The notes below the pieces were generated by a model. The model was not told the origin of the DNA. It made no database searches and worked only from the letters and a program-made list of their open reading frames with translations. Below are positions 44,927 through 55,939 of a stretch of DNA of 64,000 bases, in pieces. The DNA is taken from the NCBI RefSeq assembly GCF_018310535.1, contig NZ_CP074102.1:8990001-9054000 (forward strand), written 5' to 3'. The first letter of the stretch is position 1. The number at the start of each line of letters is the position of its first letter. The translations under genes were made by a program, and so were the position numbers. This DNA is from Streptomyces mirabilis. GTDB taxonomy: Bacteria > Actinomycetota > Actinomycetes > Streptomycetales > Streptomycetaceae.

Positions 44927-45688
44927 ATGAGCAACGCAGACCGGCACGGGATGATCGCGCAGGCCGTCAGAGAGACGGGAAGGATCACGGTCCAGGAACT
45001 CGCCGAACTGACCGGCGCCTCCGAGATGACCATCCGGCGCGACCTCGACGCGCTGGCCGCGCAAGGCGTCCTCGAGCGCGTCCGCGGCGGGGCGCGCACC
45101 CTGCTGCTCAGGGGCGAGGAACCGCCCTTCGCGCTGCGTGCTCACGAGGCCGTCGACGCCAAGCGCCGCATCGCCGCCGAGGTGTCCTCGCTGATCGCCG
45201 ACGGCGAGACCGTCCTCCTCGACAGCGGCACCACCTGCCTGGAGATCGCCCACCTGCTGCGCCGGCGGCCGATCACTGTGATGCCCCTGTCATTGCAGGC
45301 CATCCACGTACTCGGCGAGGGCCCGGGCCCGGCCACACTGATGGTGCCCGGCGGGCAGCCACGGGCCGCCGAGGGAGCCCTCACCGGCCCCCTCACCCTC
45401 GCGTCCCTGGCGGCGCTGCGCTTCGACACTGCCGTCATGGGTTGCTGCGGTCTCAGCGCAGCCCAGGGCCTGACCGCCTACGACCTCGACGATGCGGCCG
45501 TGAAGAAGGCCGGCATCGCCTCCACCCGCCGCATCATCGTCGCCGCCGACGGCAGCAAGCTCGGCCACACTGCCTACGCCTACGTCGGTCCCTCCACACT
45601 CCTGGACACCCTCGTCACCGACACCGCAGCACCCGTCGACGAGGTCACCGCGCTCGAAGGCACTGGCACCGTCGTCAAGGCCGTCTGA
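44927..45688 (+). CDS. DeoR-family transcriptional regulator
   Basis: This 253-aa protein has an N-terminal HTH (RHGMIAQAVRETGRITVQELAELTGASEMTIRRDLDALAAQGVLERVRGGA), the exact DeoR pattern. A C-terminal sugar-phosphate-binding domain follows (VLLDSGTTCLEIAHLL, TAVMGCCGLSAAQGLTAYDLDDAAVKKAGI, RIIVAADGSKLGHTAYAYV). The ADGSKxG segment and SGTT loop bind a phosphorylated sugar effector. It probably represses the divergent MFS-HAD operon until its substrate appears. The ATG at 44927 starts MSNADRHGM. Confidence 0.9.
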   Translation: MSNADRHGMIAQAVRETGRITVQELAELTGASEMTIRRDLDALAAQGVLERVRGGARTLLLRGEEPPFALRAHEAVDAKRRIAAEVSSLIADGETVLLDSGTTCLEIAHLLRRRPITVMPLSLQAIHVLGEGPGPATLMVPGGQPRAAEGALTGPLTLASLAALRFDTAVMGCCGLSAAQGLTAYDLDDAAVKKAGIASTRRIIVAADGSKLGHTAYAYVGPSTLLDTLVTDTAAPVDEVTALEGTGTVVKAV

Positions 45689-45697
45689 CAAGACCGT

Positions 45698-45845
45698 CGG
45701 CCATCGGTCGTGAGATTTGGCCACGGGATGTGAGATCCCACAGCTGGTTGTAGGGTCTCGCCGCGAGTGGCCGAGCGCGCGCCCGTGACCTGCTGCTTCT
45801 CGGGCTGTCTCACGCCGTGGCCAAGCTGTTCGGTCTCAATGCAGT
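45698..45845 (+). repeat. Right copy of diverged direct repeat (IS-end-like)
   Basis: GTCGTGAGATTTGGCC, TGAGATCCCACA, TTGTAGGGTCTCGCCGC, GCTGTCTCA and CGGTCTCA occur in the same order as in the left copy at 42640-42800. No gene is seen from 45689 to 46217. Confidence 0.55.
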
Positions 45846-45906
45846 GGCCGGTCTCGGCTCGGAGGCCAGCGAGGCGGCGCTGTCATCCTTGTGGGTGATG
45901 GCGCCG

Positions 45907-45990
45907 AGTGCCCTTGTCCCGTCTCGTTAGATCTCGCAGAGACGGGGCCGCTGACCTGCGGGGTGACTGGTTGATTTGCGACTCACGGCA
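45907..45990 (+). repeat. Partial repeat copy R5
   Basis: GTTAGATCTCGCAGAGACGG then GCTGACCTGCGGGGTGACTG and GTTGATTTGCGAC align with the right half of R1-R4. The GGACA-TGTCC palindrome is lost. Confidence 0.45.
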
Positions 45991-46217
45991 GGCGAGGCGA
46001 GGTGTTCCGGCAGTGATGTGGCCGCTGTCGCGCATGTGTCCCATCGATCATGGCGAGGGCGGTGCTTGTTGAGCTGGGCCTCGTCAGGACATCGGGCCAC
46101 CTGCTTCAAGAATTCGCAGTGAAGGTGGCAGTTTCCGGACATGGGGGCGGGGCCGAACCCATCGCCCGGGGGCGAAGGCCGCAGATCGTCCGCCGTACCG
46201 CTGCTTCGGGCTCTCGG

Positions 46218-46790
46218 TCACCAGCCCGTCCGGACACCTCGGCCCGGCTCCCGGGACGGACGCGGCAGCGAGCGGACCGCCAACAGCGTGCACAGCGTCG
46301 CCATGGGCAGCTCGGCGCACAGGGCCATCACGACGGCCGTGGTGAACTCGGTGCCTGCGGCCGAAGTTGTCACGTCGAACCAGGCATCGGTGACCAGGAG
46401 GGCGGCGGTGGCCGTGGCCGTGAGGGCGCAGCGGGGATCCCGGCGCAGCAGCAGCCGGCCGGTGGTAGCCAGACCGAGCGCCTCGAGGGCGTCGAGTCCC
46501 ACCCAGGCGGTCGACCAGTGCCGGACGCGCATGGTGTCCGGCAGGGTCTTCGCGAGGACGACGAGCCAGGGCAGCATGGCCACGCCGCAGCCGACGAGCG
46601 CCAGGCTGAGGCAACGGGGCTCGCCACCGCGCCACTTGCGTCGCGACGACGGCCCAGGACCGGGCGCCGCCTCCGCGTCGTACGGAACTCCGGTCTCCTG
46701 GAGTTCGGTGACCGTCCGCCCCGCGGACCGCGGCTGCTGAGGCGCCTGCTCACGGTGGGCTCCCGGACCTTGCGCGTGTGGTGCGTCCAT
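46218..46790 (-). CDS. Four-helix membrane protein, unknown function
   Basis: This 190-aa protein has a polar N-terminus of about 55 residues containing RTVTELQETGVPYDAEAAPG. Four hydrophobic helices follow (CLSLALVGCGVAMLPWLVVLAKTLP; TAWVGLDALEALGLATTGRLLL; LTATATAALLVTDAWFDVTTSAAGTEF; TAVVMALCAELPMATLCTLLAVRSL). The pattern is that of a common Streptomyces integral membrane protein family of unknown role. The ATG at 46788-46790 follows GGGGTGGAAG; a GTG four codons upstream is also in frame. It is divergent from the sensor kinase. Confidence 0.75.
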   Translation of the reverse strand: MDAPHAQGPGAHREQAPQQPRSAGRTVTELQETGVPYDAEAAPGPGPSSRRKWRGGEPRCLSLALVGCGVAMLPWLVVLAKTLPDTMRVRHWSTAWVGLDALEALGLATTGRLLLRRDPRCALTATATAALLVTDAWFDVTTSAAGTEFTTAVVMALCAELPMATLCTLLAVRSLPRPSREPGRGVRTGW

Positions 46791-46974
46791 GGCGTCTTCC
46801 ACCCCGTCCCTGTCAGTACCGCAGCGGGTCTGCGGCCTTGTGGAAACAGCGTGGCTGTGGGGCGCGCGAAGGTCAGTAACGGACGGATCCGGCTTCGGGG
46901 TGGTGCGGACTTCACCATCGAACCTGAAGACAGGTGCATGGTCCCCGCCCCACCTGGAGCTTTACGGTCGGTCC

Positions 46975-48267
46975 ATGACGCTCTCCTCCGTACTCGGGCC
47001 GCCCCGCCGTTTACTGCGACGACGGGGGCAGGACACCACCTTCCTGGCCGCGGGCGTGGTGCCGCATCTCGCCGCGGTACCGGCGTGGCTGTGGCTCGGG
47101 GCCAAGCCGATCGTCAGATCGGTGCACACGCCTTGGGACATCGTTCCCGGCCTGGTCGCCGTCGTCCTCCTGCTCCTCCTGGTCGCGCTGCCGCTGACGG
47201 CGGCTCAAAGGTGGCGTCATCGAGAACTGCTCGGAGCGGACATCCCCCGCTCCCTGCCGGCCTCGGCACCGGCGGCGGGAGAGCGTCTGGGGCCGCATCA
47301 CCCGCTCCGTCTGCTCGCTTCCGCGCAGACCTGGCGGAAGGCCGCCTACCACACGCTCCTGGGGCCGCTTCTCGCCGCCGCGGAAGTGCTGGTCCTGGCC
47401 GTATGGGGCACCGGCATCGCGTGCGCCACCGTCTACGGGTGGATGTGGGTGGTGCCCCCGCACATGGGACTCACCGACCTCTACACGATCCAGGCGGCGT
47501 ACGTCACCGCGGTAGGCGTGCTGCTCCTCGCCGCGGCGCCCCCGCTCGCCGCGGCGGTGACCCGGGTGGAGACCCGCGCGGCGCGGGTGCTGCTCGGGCC
47601 CAGCCGTGCGCAGCGACTCGAGCGGCGGGTCACGGATCTCGCCGTGAGCCGCGCCGACCTGGCCGAGGCGGCCGACGCCGAGCGCCGCCGGATCGAACGC
47701 GATCTGCACGACGGCACTCAGCAGCGCCTGGTCTCCCTCGCGGTCAACCTGGGGTTGGCCAGGGCGACGCTCACGGACCTGCCGGACGAGGCGCGCAGGG
47801 TGATCGACGAGGCGCACCGTGAGGCGAAGGAGGCCATCAGCGAACTGAACGACCTTGTCCGCGGACTGCATCCCGCGGTGCTCGACGACCGCGGCCTCGA
47901 CGCGGCGCTGTCCGGTCTGGCCGCCCGGGTACCGTTGCCCGTACGCCTCCACGTCGACCTGGACGGGCGTGTGGCGCCCGGTGCCGAATCGGTCGCGTAC
48001 TTCGTCGTCTCCGAGGCGCTGACCAACGTCACCAAGCACGCCCGCGCCACACGCGTGGACGTGAGCGTACGGCGGACCGGAAAGGCGGTGCGGGTGGAGG
48101 TCACCGACGACGGTGTGGGTGGCGCCGACACGGCCGCTGGCACCGGGCTGACCGGGCTGGCCAAGCGCGTCGGTTCCGTCGACGGCGTCTTCCGGATCAG
48201 CAGCCCCGCCGGAGGCCCGACCACGGTCGCCGCGGAGCTGCCGTGGGAGTCGCTGTGCGAGCGGTGA
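46975..48267 (+). CDS. NarL-type sensor histidine kinase
   Basis: This 430-aa membrane kinase has about four helices in the first 200 residues (AAVPAWLWLGAKPIV, LVAVVLLLLLVALPLTAA, PLLAAAEVLVLAVWGTGIACAT, AAYVTAVGVLLLAAAPPL). The HisKA_3 dimerisation motif is AEAADAERRRIERDLHDGTQQRLVSLAVNLGLA, with the phospho-histidine in RDLHDGTQQR. An ATPase domain follows (VSEALTNVTKHARATRVDVSVRR, VTDDGVGGADTAAGTGLTGLAKRV). It is followed by its response regulator with a 25-bp overlap. The ligand is unknown. Confidence 0.88.
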   Translation: MTLSSVLGPPRRLLRRRGQDTTFLAAGVVPHLAAVPAWLWLGAKPIVRSVHTPWDIVPGLVAVVLLLLLVALPLTAAQRWRHRELLGADIPRSLPASAPAAGERLGPHHPLRLLASAQTWRKAAYHTLLGPLLAAAEVLVLAVWGTGIACATVYGWMWVVPPHMGLTDLYTIQAAYVTAVGVLLLAAAPPLAAAVTRVETRAARVLLGPSRAQRLERRVTDLAVSRADLAEAADAERRRIERDLHDGTQQRLVSLAVNLGLARATLTDLPDEARRVIDEAHREAKEAISELNDLVRGLHPAVLDDRGLDAALSGLAARVPLPVRLHVDLDGRVAPGAESVAYFVVSEALTNVTKHARATRVDVSVRRTGKAVRVEVTDDGVGGADTAAGTGLTGLAKRVGSVDGVFRISSPAGGPTTVAAELPWESLCER

Positions 48268-48905
48268 TCGCCGAGGACTCCGTGCTGCTGCGGGTGGGGC
48301 TGGTCAAGGTGCTAGAGATGGCGGGCTTCGAGGTCAGGGCCGAAGTGGGCGACACCGAGGCGTTGTTGGCCTCGGTCGGGGAACACCGGCCCGATCTGGC
48401 GCTGATCGACGTCCGCATGCCGCCCGGTTTCACCGACGAGGGCGTGCACGCGGCGCTGGCGATCCGTCGGCAGTGGCCGGCTACGGCCGTCGTGCTGCTG
48501 TCCCAGTACGTCGAGGAGCGGTACGCCGCCGACCTGCTGACCGCCGACACCAGCGGGGTGGGCTATCTGCTCAAGCAACGCGTCGCCGACGTCGAGGAGT
48601 TCGCCGCGACGGTACGGCGGGTGGCGGCCGGCGGCACGGCACTGGATCCGCAGGTCGTCGCCCAGTTGCTACTGCGCCGTGACAGTGACCCGCTGGAGCG
48701 GCTGACGCCGCGCGAGCGAGAGGTACTCGCCCTGATGGCCGAAGGCCGCTCGAACGCCGCCATCGCCGAAGACCTGGTTGTCACCGACAGCGCGGTCGCC
48801 AAACACATCAACAACATCTTCGCCAAGCTCGACCTGCCCCCCGCGGACGGCCATCACAGGCGCGTCCTTGCCGTCCTGCGTTTCCTGCACGCCGCACCCA
48901 ACTGA
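48243..48905 (+). CDS. NarL/LuxR-type response regulator
   Basis: This 220-aa partner of the upstream kinase has a receiver domain (RAVIAEDSVLLRVGLVKVLEMAGFEVRAEV, phosphoacceptor LALIDVRMPP, VVLLSQYVEERYA) and a LuxR HTH (LERLTPREREVLALMAEGRSNAAIAEDLVVTDSAVAKHINNIFAKLDLP). The GTG at 48243 lies inside the kinase gene with GGAG five bases before it; GTG codons at 48255 and 48264 are alternatives. Translation is coupled to the kinase. Confidence 0.9.
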   Translation: MGVAVRAVIAEDSVLLRVGLVKVLEMAGFEVRAEVGDTEALLASVGEHRPDLALIDVRMPPGFTDEGVHAALAIRRQWPATAVVLLSQYVEERYAADLLTADTSGVGYLLKQRVADVEEFAATVRRVAAGGTALDPQVVAQLLLRRDSDPLERLTPREREVLALMAEGRSNAAIAEDLVVTDSAVAKHINNIFAKLDLPPADGHHRRVLAVLRFLHAAPN

Positions 48906-48959
48906 CGGCCCGTCAATTGATCGTCGGCTTCGCCCTCCTGGCAGGGCCACCGGCAGCCC

Positions 48960-49200
48960 CACGGGCCCACCGTGAGACAAGCCACCTTGAACGAGACGCG
49001 AGTCACCCCAGTGGGTGACCGCACCCTCGACAACAGCCACCGGACATGAGATTCGAGGCCATCCCGCTCGGATCAGTGACACTTCTCCAAGCTCAGTGAG
49101 ACGAGACAACAGCGGCACCAACGGGAACAGATCATCTGAGACGACGGGCGAATCGGGCCAGATCATTTGAGACAGGGATCAGATCGGCTGAGACGGAACA
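48960..49200. repeat. Cluster of TGAGACG-type repeats, IS-end-like
   Basis: Repeated units such as GTGAGACAAG, AGTGAGACGAGAC, CATCTGAGACGACGG, CATTTGAGACAGGG and GGCTGAGACGGAAC occur within 240 bp. CGAATCGGGCCAGATCATTT here nearly repeats CGAATCGGACCAGATCACTT at 39179. Multiple short terminal repeats of this kind are typical of IS21-like ends. No transposase is adjacent. Confidence 0.5.
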
Positions 49201-49301
49201 AGTACCGGTGTTCCGTGAGTTCCGTCCAGACTGGCTGCGGCGGTGTCAGCCGGCCCCAGCAAAACGGCCGACGCTGGCGCCGACAGGCGTTCGAGGCGGC
49301 G

Positions 49302-49357
49302 CGAAGTGGCCCCACCCACCTTCTTGACCGTGCAGTTCGGCCGGTGGGGCCACTTCG
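49302..49357. repeat. Perfect 15-bp inverted repeat beside IS256 remnant
   Basis: CGAAGTGGCCCCACC (49302-49316) and GGTGGGGCCACTTCG (49343-49357) are exact inverse copies separated by 26 bp. The right arm is followed by the leader (GAGTGTAAATCTAACGG) before the IS256 transposase start, so it is probably that element's terminal repeat. The left arm would then be a second end lying head to head. Confidence 0.6.
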
Positions 49358-49412
49358 AACCGGGGAGTGTAAATCTAACGGCGGATCCCGACGATCATGG
49401 GAGAGACGTCAA

Positions 49413-49773
49413 GTGACTGACACCGCCGTGGAGTTGGAGGCCGTGGAGCCTGTCGAGAGTGCCCGGTCCGGGCAGCCTGCGCCCGTGTCCGACGAGCAAC
49501 TGGTCGCGATGCTGGTGGAGCGGGCCCGGTCGGAGGACCGGACAGGGTGGGCTGCTGCAGCAGCTGACCAAGCGGGTCTTGGAATCTGCCCTGGAAGGCG
49601 AGATCACCGACCACCTCGGTTATGAGAAGCATGATCCGGCAGGGAAGAACAACGGCAACAGCCGCAACGGCACCCGCGCCAAGACCGTGCTGACCGACGT
49701 CGGGCCGGTGGAAGTGAAGGTGCCTCGTGACACTGCCGGCAGCTTCGAGCCGCAGATCGTCAAGAAGCGGCGA
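49413..49773 (+). pseudogene. IS256-family transposase, N-terminal fragment with frameshift
   Basis: The GTG at 49413 starts TDTAVELEAVEPVESARSGQ, PAPVSDEQLVAMLVERARSE. After a small deletion the frame changes to LLQQLTKRVLESALEGEITD, HLGYEKHDPAGKNNGNSRNG and TRAKTVLTDVGPVEVKVPRD, up to FEPQIVKKRR, where similarity ends. Only about 120 of some 410 residues remain, and the DDE triad is missing. The sequence from 49774 to 50130 has no recognisable gene. Confidence 0.85.
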
Positions 49774-50130
49774 TCGCCAGCCGCCACAAAGGCGGTGATC
49801 CTGGACTGTTGCCATGCCGAACTCGGCCTGGACGCCGACTTCCACTTCCAGTCAGGCCGCCGATCTGACGGACCTCCGGCCGGTCGACGGGCTGATTTCG
49901 CGGGCGCCAGTTCGCGCTACGAGAAGGCCAAGACTCCTCTGGGCGGTCGGCTGACGCACTTCGCCCGCACGCCCGGCGACGAGGGGACGGACAGGGCGCT
50001 GGGGATGATCTGCCCGCACGCTGCACGGTTCGCCGAACAGCGGACCCGCGCCGCGTGTGACCGGCTCCCTCGTGGCGCCGCCCGTGTCCCGGAAGCCGGC
50101 CCGGAAGGCGGTGACGGCGTTCCGGGAAGC

Positions 50131-50171
50131 CCCGGCGTGGCTCTCCGGCGAGGTCGGAGAGCCACACCGGG
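50131..50171. terminator. Strong terminator of the dpg operon
   Basis: GTGGCTCTCCG (50137-50147) pairs perfectly with CGGAGAGCCAC (50155-50165), extended by CCCGG/CCGGG outside one mismatch. It lies 4 bp after the dpgC stop on the reverse strand, so the operon ends here by design and not by truncation. Confidence 0.75.
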
Positions 50172-50174
50172 GCG

Positions 50175-53451
<3,277 letters not shown>

Positions 53452-53519
53452 ATACGTGGCTTGCTGCGAATGAGCTGGACTGCTTTCAGCACTGCACTCG
53501 GCCCTTCTGCGTGTGGTGG

Positions 53520-54866
53520 TCAGTGGGACCCGGCCGCCTGGTCGGTGATGAACCCGGCCAGCCGGTCGATTCCCTCGGCGATGTCGGCCTGCGTCAGATA
53601 GCTGACGGACAGCCTGAGCGTGCGCTCGCCACCGCCCTGGGGGTAGAAGTACGACATCGGCGTCCAGATGACGCCGAATTCCTCGGCCGACCTGGTGAGC
53701 GCGGCGTTGTCGGCGGTGAACGGGACGTCGACGGCCAGGAAGAAGCCTCCGCTCGGAGTGTTCCAGCGGACGCCGAGACCGGCCCGGACATCGTCCGGGA
53801 AGCACGCGTCCAGCCGTCGCAGCGTGGCGTGCATGGCCTGCTCGTAGTGGGCGGACGTCTCGGTGTTGAGCTGTGAGGGACGGCCGTCCGAAGCGAGCAG
53901 CATGCCGGCGACCACCGCCTGGCTCAGCGGTGAGGTGTTCACCGTGACCATGCTCTTGATCTTGGCGAGTTCGTCCGCGAGCAGTCCGCTGCCGCCCCTG
54001 CGGTCGGCGACGATCTGGTCCGCGACGGCGAAACCCAGCCGAGCACCGGGAAACAGCGTCTTGGAGTACGAGCCGAGATGGACCACCCGGCGCTCGCGGT
54101 CCAGGGACTTGAGCGTCGGCAGTTGCCGTCCGGGGCTCACCAGACGGTAGGGACTGTCCTCGAGGATCAGGAAGTCGTGCCGCGCGGCCAGGTCGAGGAG
54201 TTCGTGCCGGGTGCGCAGCGGCATGGTCGTACCGGACGGGTTCGAGTGGTCAGGGACGACGTAGAACGCCCGGGGGCGGCGCCCGCGGTCCCGTTCGACG
54301 AGGAGCGCCGTCTCCAGGTCGTCGCAGCTGAACCCGTCCGGCCTCTCCGCCACCGCCGTCAGACCGATGTCGAGCAGGCCGGCGGCACCGGTGATGCCGA
54401 CATAGCAGGGGCTGGACACCAGCAGCACGTCGTCGGGTCCCGGGATGAGGGCGCGCAGCGTCAGGAACATCGCCTCCTGGCACCCCACCGTGACCACGAT
54501 GGACTCCGGCGGGACGTCGATGCCCTCGTCCTTGAGCAGCGAGTCGGCGATCAGGTCGCGGATCCGGCCGCTGGTCGGGCCGTACTGGAAGAGCGCGTCC
54601 CGGATCTCGCCGGATGAGCAGCCGGTCTCCACCAAGTGATCGAGGTAGCGGCGCATATGGACGAAGATCTGCTCGGTGTCGAAGAAGCCGTCGTACGGGC
54701 GGCCGGGGGCGAACGAGATCGCGTGGGGATACCGGTGGGTGACCTCGTTGAGGAAGTTCATCGTGTCCAGCACCGGATCGCAGACGCTGGCGTGCAGCTC
54801 GTCCTGGAAGAGGTCGGCCGACGCGGTGACGGCCGCCGCCGTGCCGGCGGACTCCGTGCGGCTCAT
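53520..54866 (-). CDS. hpgT: HpgT-like PLP aminotransferase
   Basis: This 448-aa fold-type I aminotransferase is of the kind that makes phenylglycines from phenylglyoxylates, with tyrosine as amino donor. Markers are FAPGRPYDGFFDTEQIFVHMRRYLDHL, YGPTSGRIRDLIADSLLKDEGIDV, VTVGCQEAMFLTLRALI, FYVVPDHSNPSGTTMPLRTRHELLDLA and the PLP lysine segment VHLGSYSKTLFPGARLGF. In glycopeptide clusters one HpgT serves both Hpg and Dpg. The ATG overlaps the stop of the HmaS-like gene. Here it probably makes Dpg from the DpgC product. Confidence 0.9.
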   Translation of the reverse strand: MSRTESAGTAAAVTASADLFQDELHASVCDPVLDTMNFLNEVTHRYPHAISFAPGRPYDGFFDTEQIFVHMRRYLDHLVETGCSSGEIRDALFQYGPTSGRIRDLIADSLLKDEGIDVPPESIVVTVGCQEAMFLTLRALIPGPDDVLLVSSPCYVGITGAAGLLDIGLTAVAERPDGFSCDDLETALLVERDRGRRPRAFYVVPDHSNPSGTTMPLRTRHELLDLAARHDFLILEDSPYRLVSPGRQLPTLKSLDRERRVVHLGSYSKTLFPGARLGFAVADQIVADRRGGSGLLADELAKIKSMVTVNTSPLSQAVVAGMLLASDGRPSQLNTETSAHYEQAMHATLRRLDACFPDDVRAGLGVRWNTPSGGFFLAVDVPFTADNAALTRSAEEFGVIWTPMSYFYPQGGGERTLRLSVSYLTQADIAEGIDRLAGFITDQAAGSH

Positions 54867-55657
54867 GGGGCCACCGCGCTCTGGTGGGCCATGGCACGAC
54901 CATGGAAGACGTGCGTCACGGGCGCCGGCCCGGCGACCGGGAACGTGAGCTGCCGTACGCCCGGACCGCCGTGCGCGGCCAGGAACGCGGCGGGACCCCC
55001 CGGCCTCGGATCCTCCCCCGGACCGGGTGCCATAAGGGAGAACGTCACATCCCCCGAGGCGCTGCGGACGACACGGGAACCCACCGGTGGCCCGCCGGGG
55101 CCGGAGCGGGCGGCGCCGTCCGGAGAGAAAGCGAAGGCGTCACGGTAGAAGCCCTCGTGTTCGGTGAGACGGTCCCCTTCCACGACGATCTCCACGCGCT
55201 GCGGACGGTGGCGCTCCCTCCGGCCGCGCACCGTAGGAGGCGGACTCGCCGGATCCGTCGCCCAACGCCTGCCCGAAGGCAGCCCGGTGCGGGAACCGCG
55301 GGGGAGCGGGAGCAGGGTGTGGCGGATACCGCCGAACCCGGAGATCACCGGATTTCCCCCCATGACATCGGCCAGTACGGCGCCGGCGGCCAGCGCCGAG
55401 TCCAGGGTGGCCGCCACGTCGTCGCACACGAGTGCGATGTCGGCGACACCATCGCCGTGCCGGTCCAGGTACTTCCAGCAGGCGGGGCCCGAGGTGATCA
55501 GCAGATGTGCCGTGCCCAGCCGCAGCAGTACCGAACTCCGGTCCACACCGACCGAGTCCACCAGACGTGTGAAGCCGAGGGTGGCTGCAAGACGGTCGAC
55601 GGTGGACAGTTTGTCCTTCGCGTAGACATCGATGTACGCCACATCGCGCACAACCAT
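54863..55657 (-). CDS. HmaS-like VOC protein lacking all metal ligands
   Basis: This 264-aa protein aligns with 4-hydroxymandelate synthase (usually about 350 aa). Shared features are VRDVAYIDVYAKDKLSTVDRLAATLGF, HGDGVADIALVCDDVAATLDSALAAGA, FYRDAFAFS, VRSASGDVTFSLMAPGPGEDP and FLAAHGGPGVRQLTFPV. The iron ligands do not survive. The first histidine (IDHFAI in HmaS) is R154, the second (GVQHIAF) is Q236, and the C-terminal glutamate region is absent. The frame is otherwise clean with normal codon use, so it looks maintained. It is unlikely to oxidise 4-hydroxyphenylpyruvate; a binding or scaffold role, or slow decay, are the options. It is translationally coupled to hpgT. Confidence 0.75.
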   Translation of the reverse strand: MVVRDVAYIDVYAKDKLSTVDRLAATLGFTRLVDSVGVDRSSVLLRLGTAHLLITSGPACWKYLDRHGDGVADIALVCDDVAATLDSALAAGAVLADVMGGNPVISGFGGIRHTLLPLPRGSRTGLPSGRRWATDPASPPPTVRGRRERHRPQRVEIVVEGDRLTEHEGFYRDAFAFSPDGAARSGPGGPPVGSRVVRSASGDVTFSLMAPGPGEDPRPGGPAAFLAAHGGPGVRQLTFPVAGPAPVTHVFHGRAMAHQSAVAP

Positions 55658-55939
55658 GAGAGCACCTCCTCAAGGCGCTGGAGCCGCTGGAGAACCGGCG
55701 CACGGCACGGGGGCGATGCGGTCGGTGAGCGGAAATTCAGATAAGCGCAGCCCGTGCTTCTGGCGGCGGATAAAGGAAAGTGGAGAATGCCTGACGCCCG
55801 CGGCGCCGAGGGCCGGAAATTCCGCTGAACGGAACGTGCTGGATAGAACTATGACCTGCCGCGGCCGGGTCGATCAATACTTGCCCGCGTCGGTGCGTTC
55901 AACTGACGCCGGGGCCGGGGTTGGACAGCCGCCGAGCGG
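55658..55939. promoter_or_regulatory. Upstream region of the HmaS-like/hpgT/dpg operon
   Basis: This 282-bp gap has no gene. It is less GC-rich in the middle (GGAAATTCAGATAAGCGCAG, GATAAAGGAAAGTGGAGAAT on the forward strand), as expected for a promoter. GTTCAACTG at 55897-55905, followed after about 12 bp by GGGTTGGAC, loosely resembles the StrR/Bbr consensus GTTCGACTG-N11-CAGTCGAAC, but with several mismatches. Confidence 0.4.

Noticed and set aside
49774..49860. Possible caspase-type segment (AVILDCCHAEL) after the IS256 fragment
   Set aside because: A single short match in a frame without start, second catalytic residue or homologous continuation; likely chance in degenerate DNA.
55897..55926. 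StrR-binding site upstream of the HmaS-like gene
   Set aside because: One good half-site GTTCAACTG, but the partner half has three mismatches and is one base out of the 11-bp spacing; noted only as weak.
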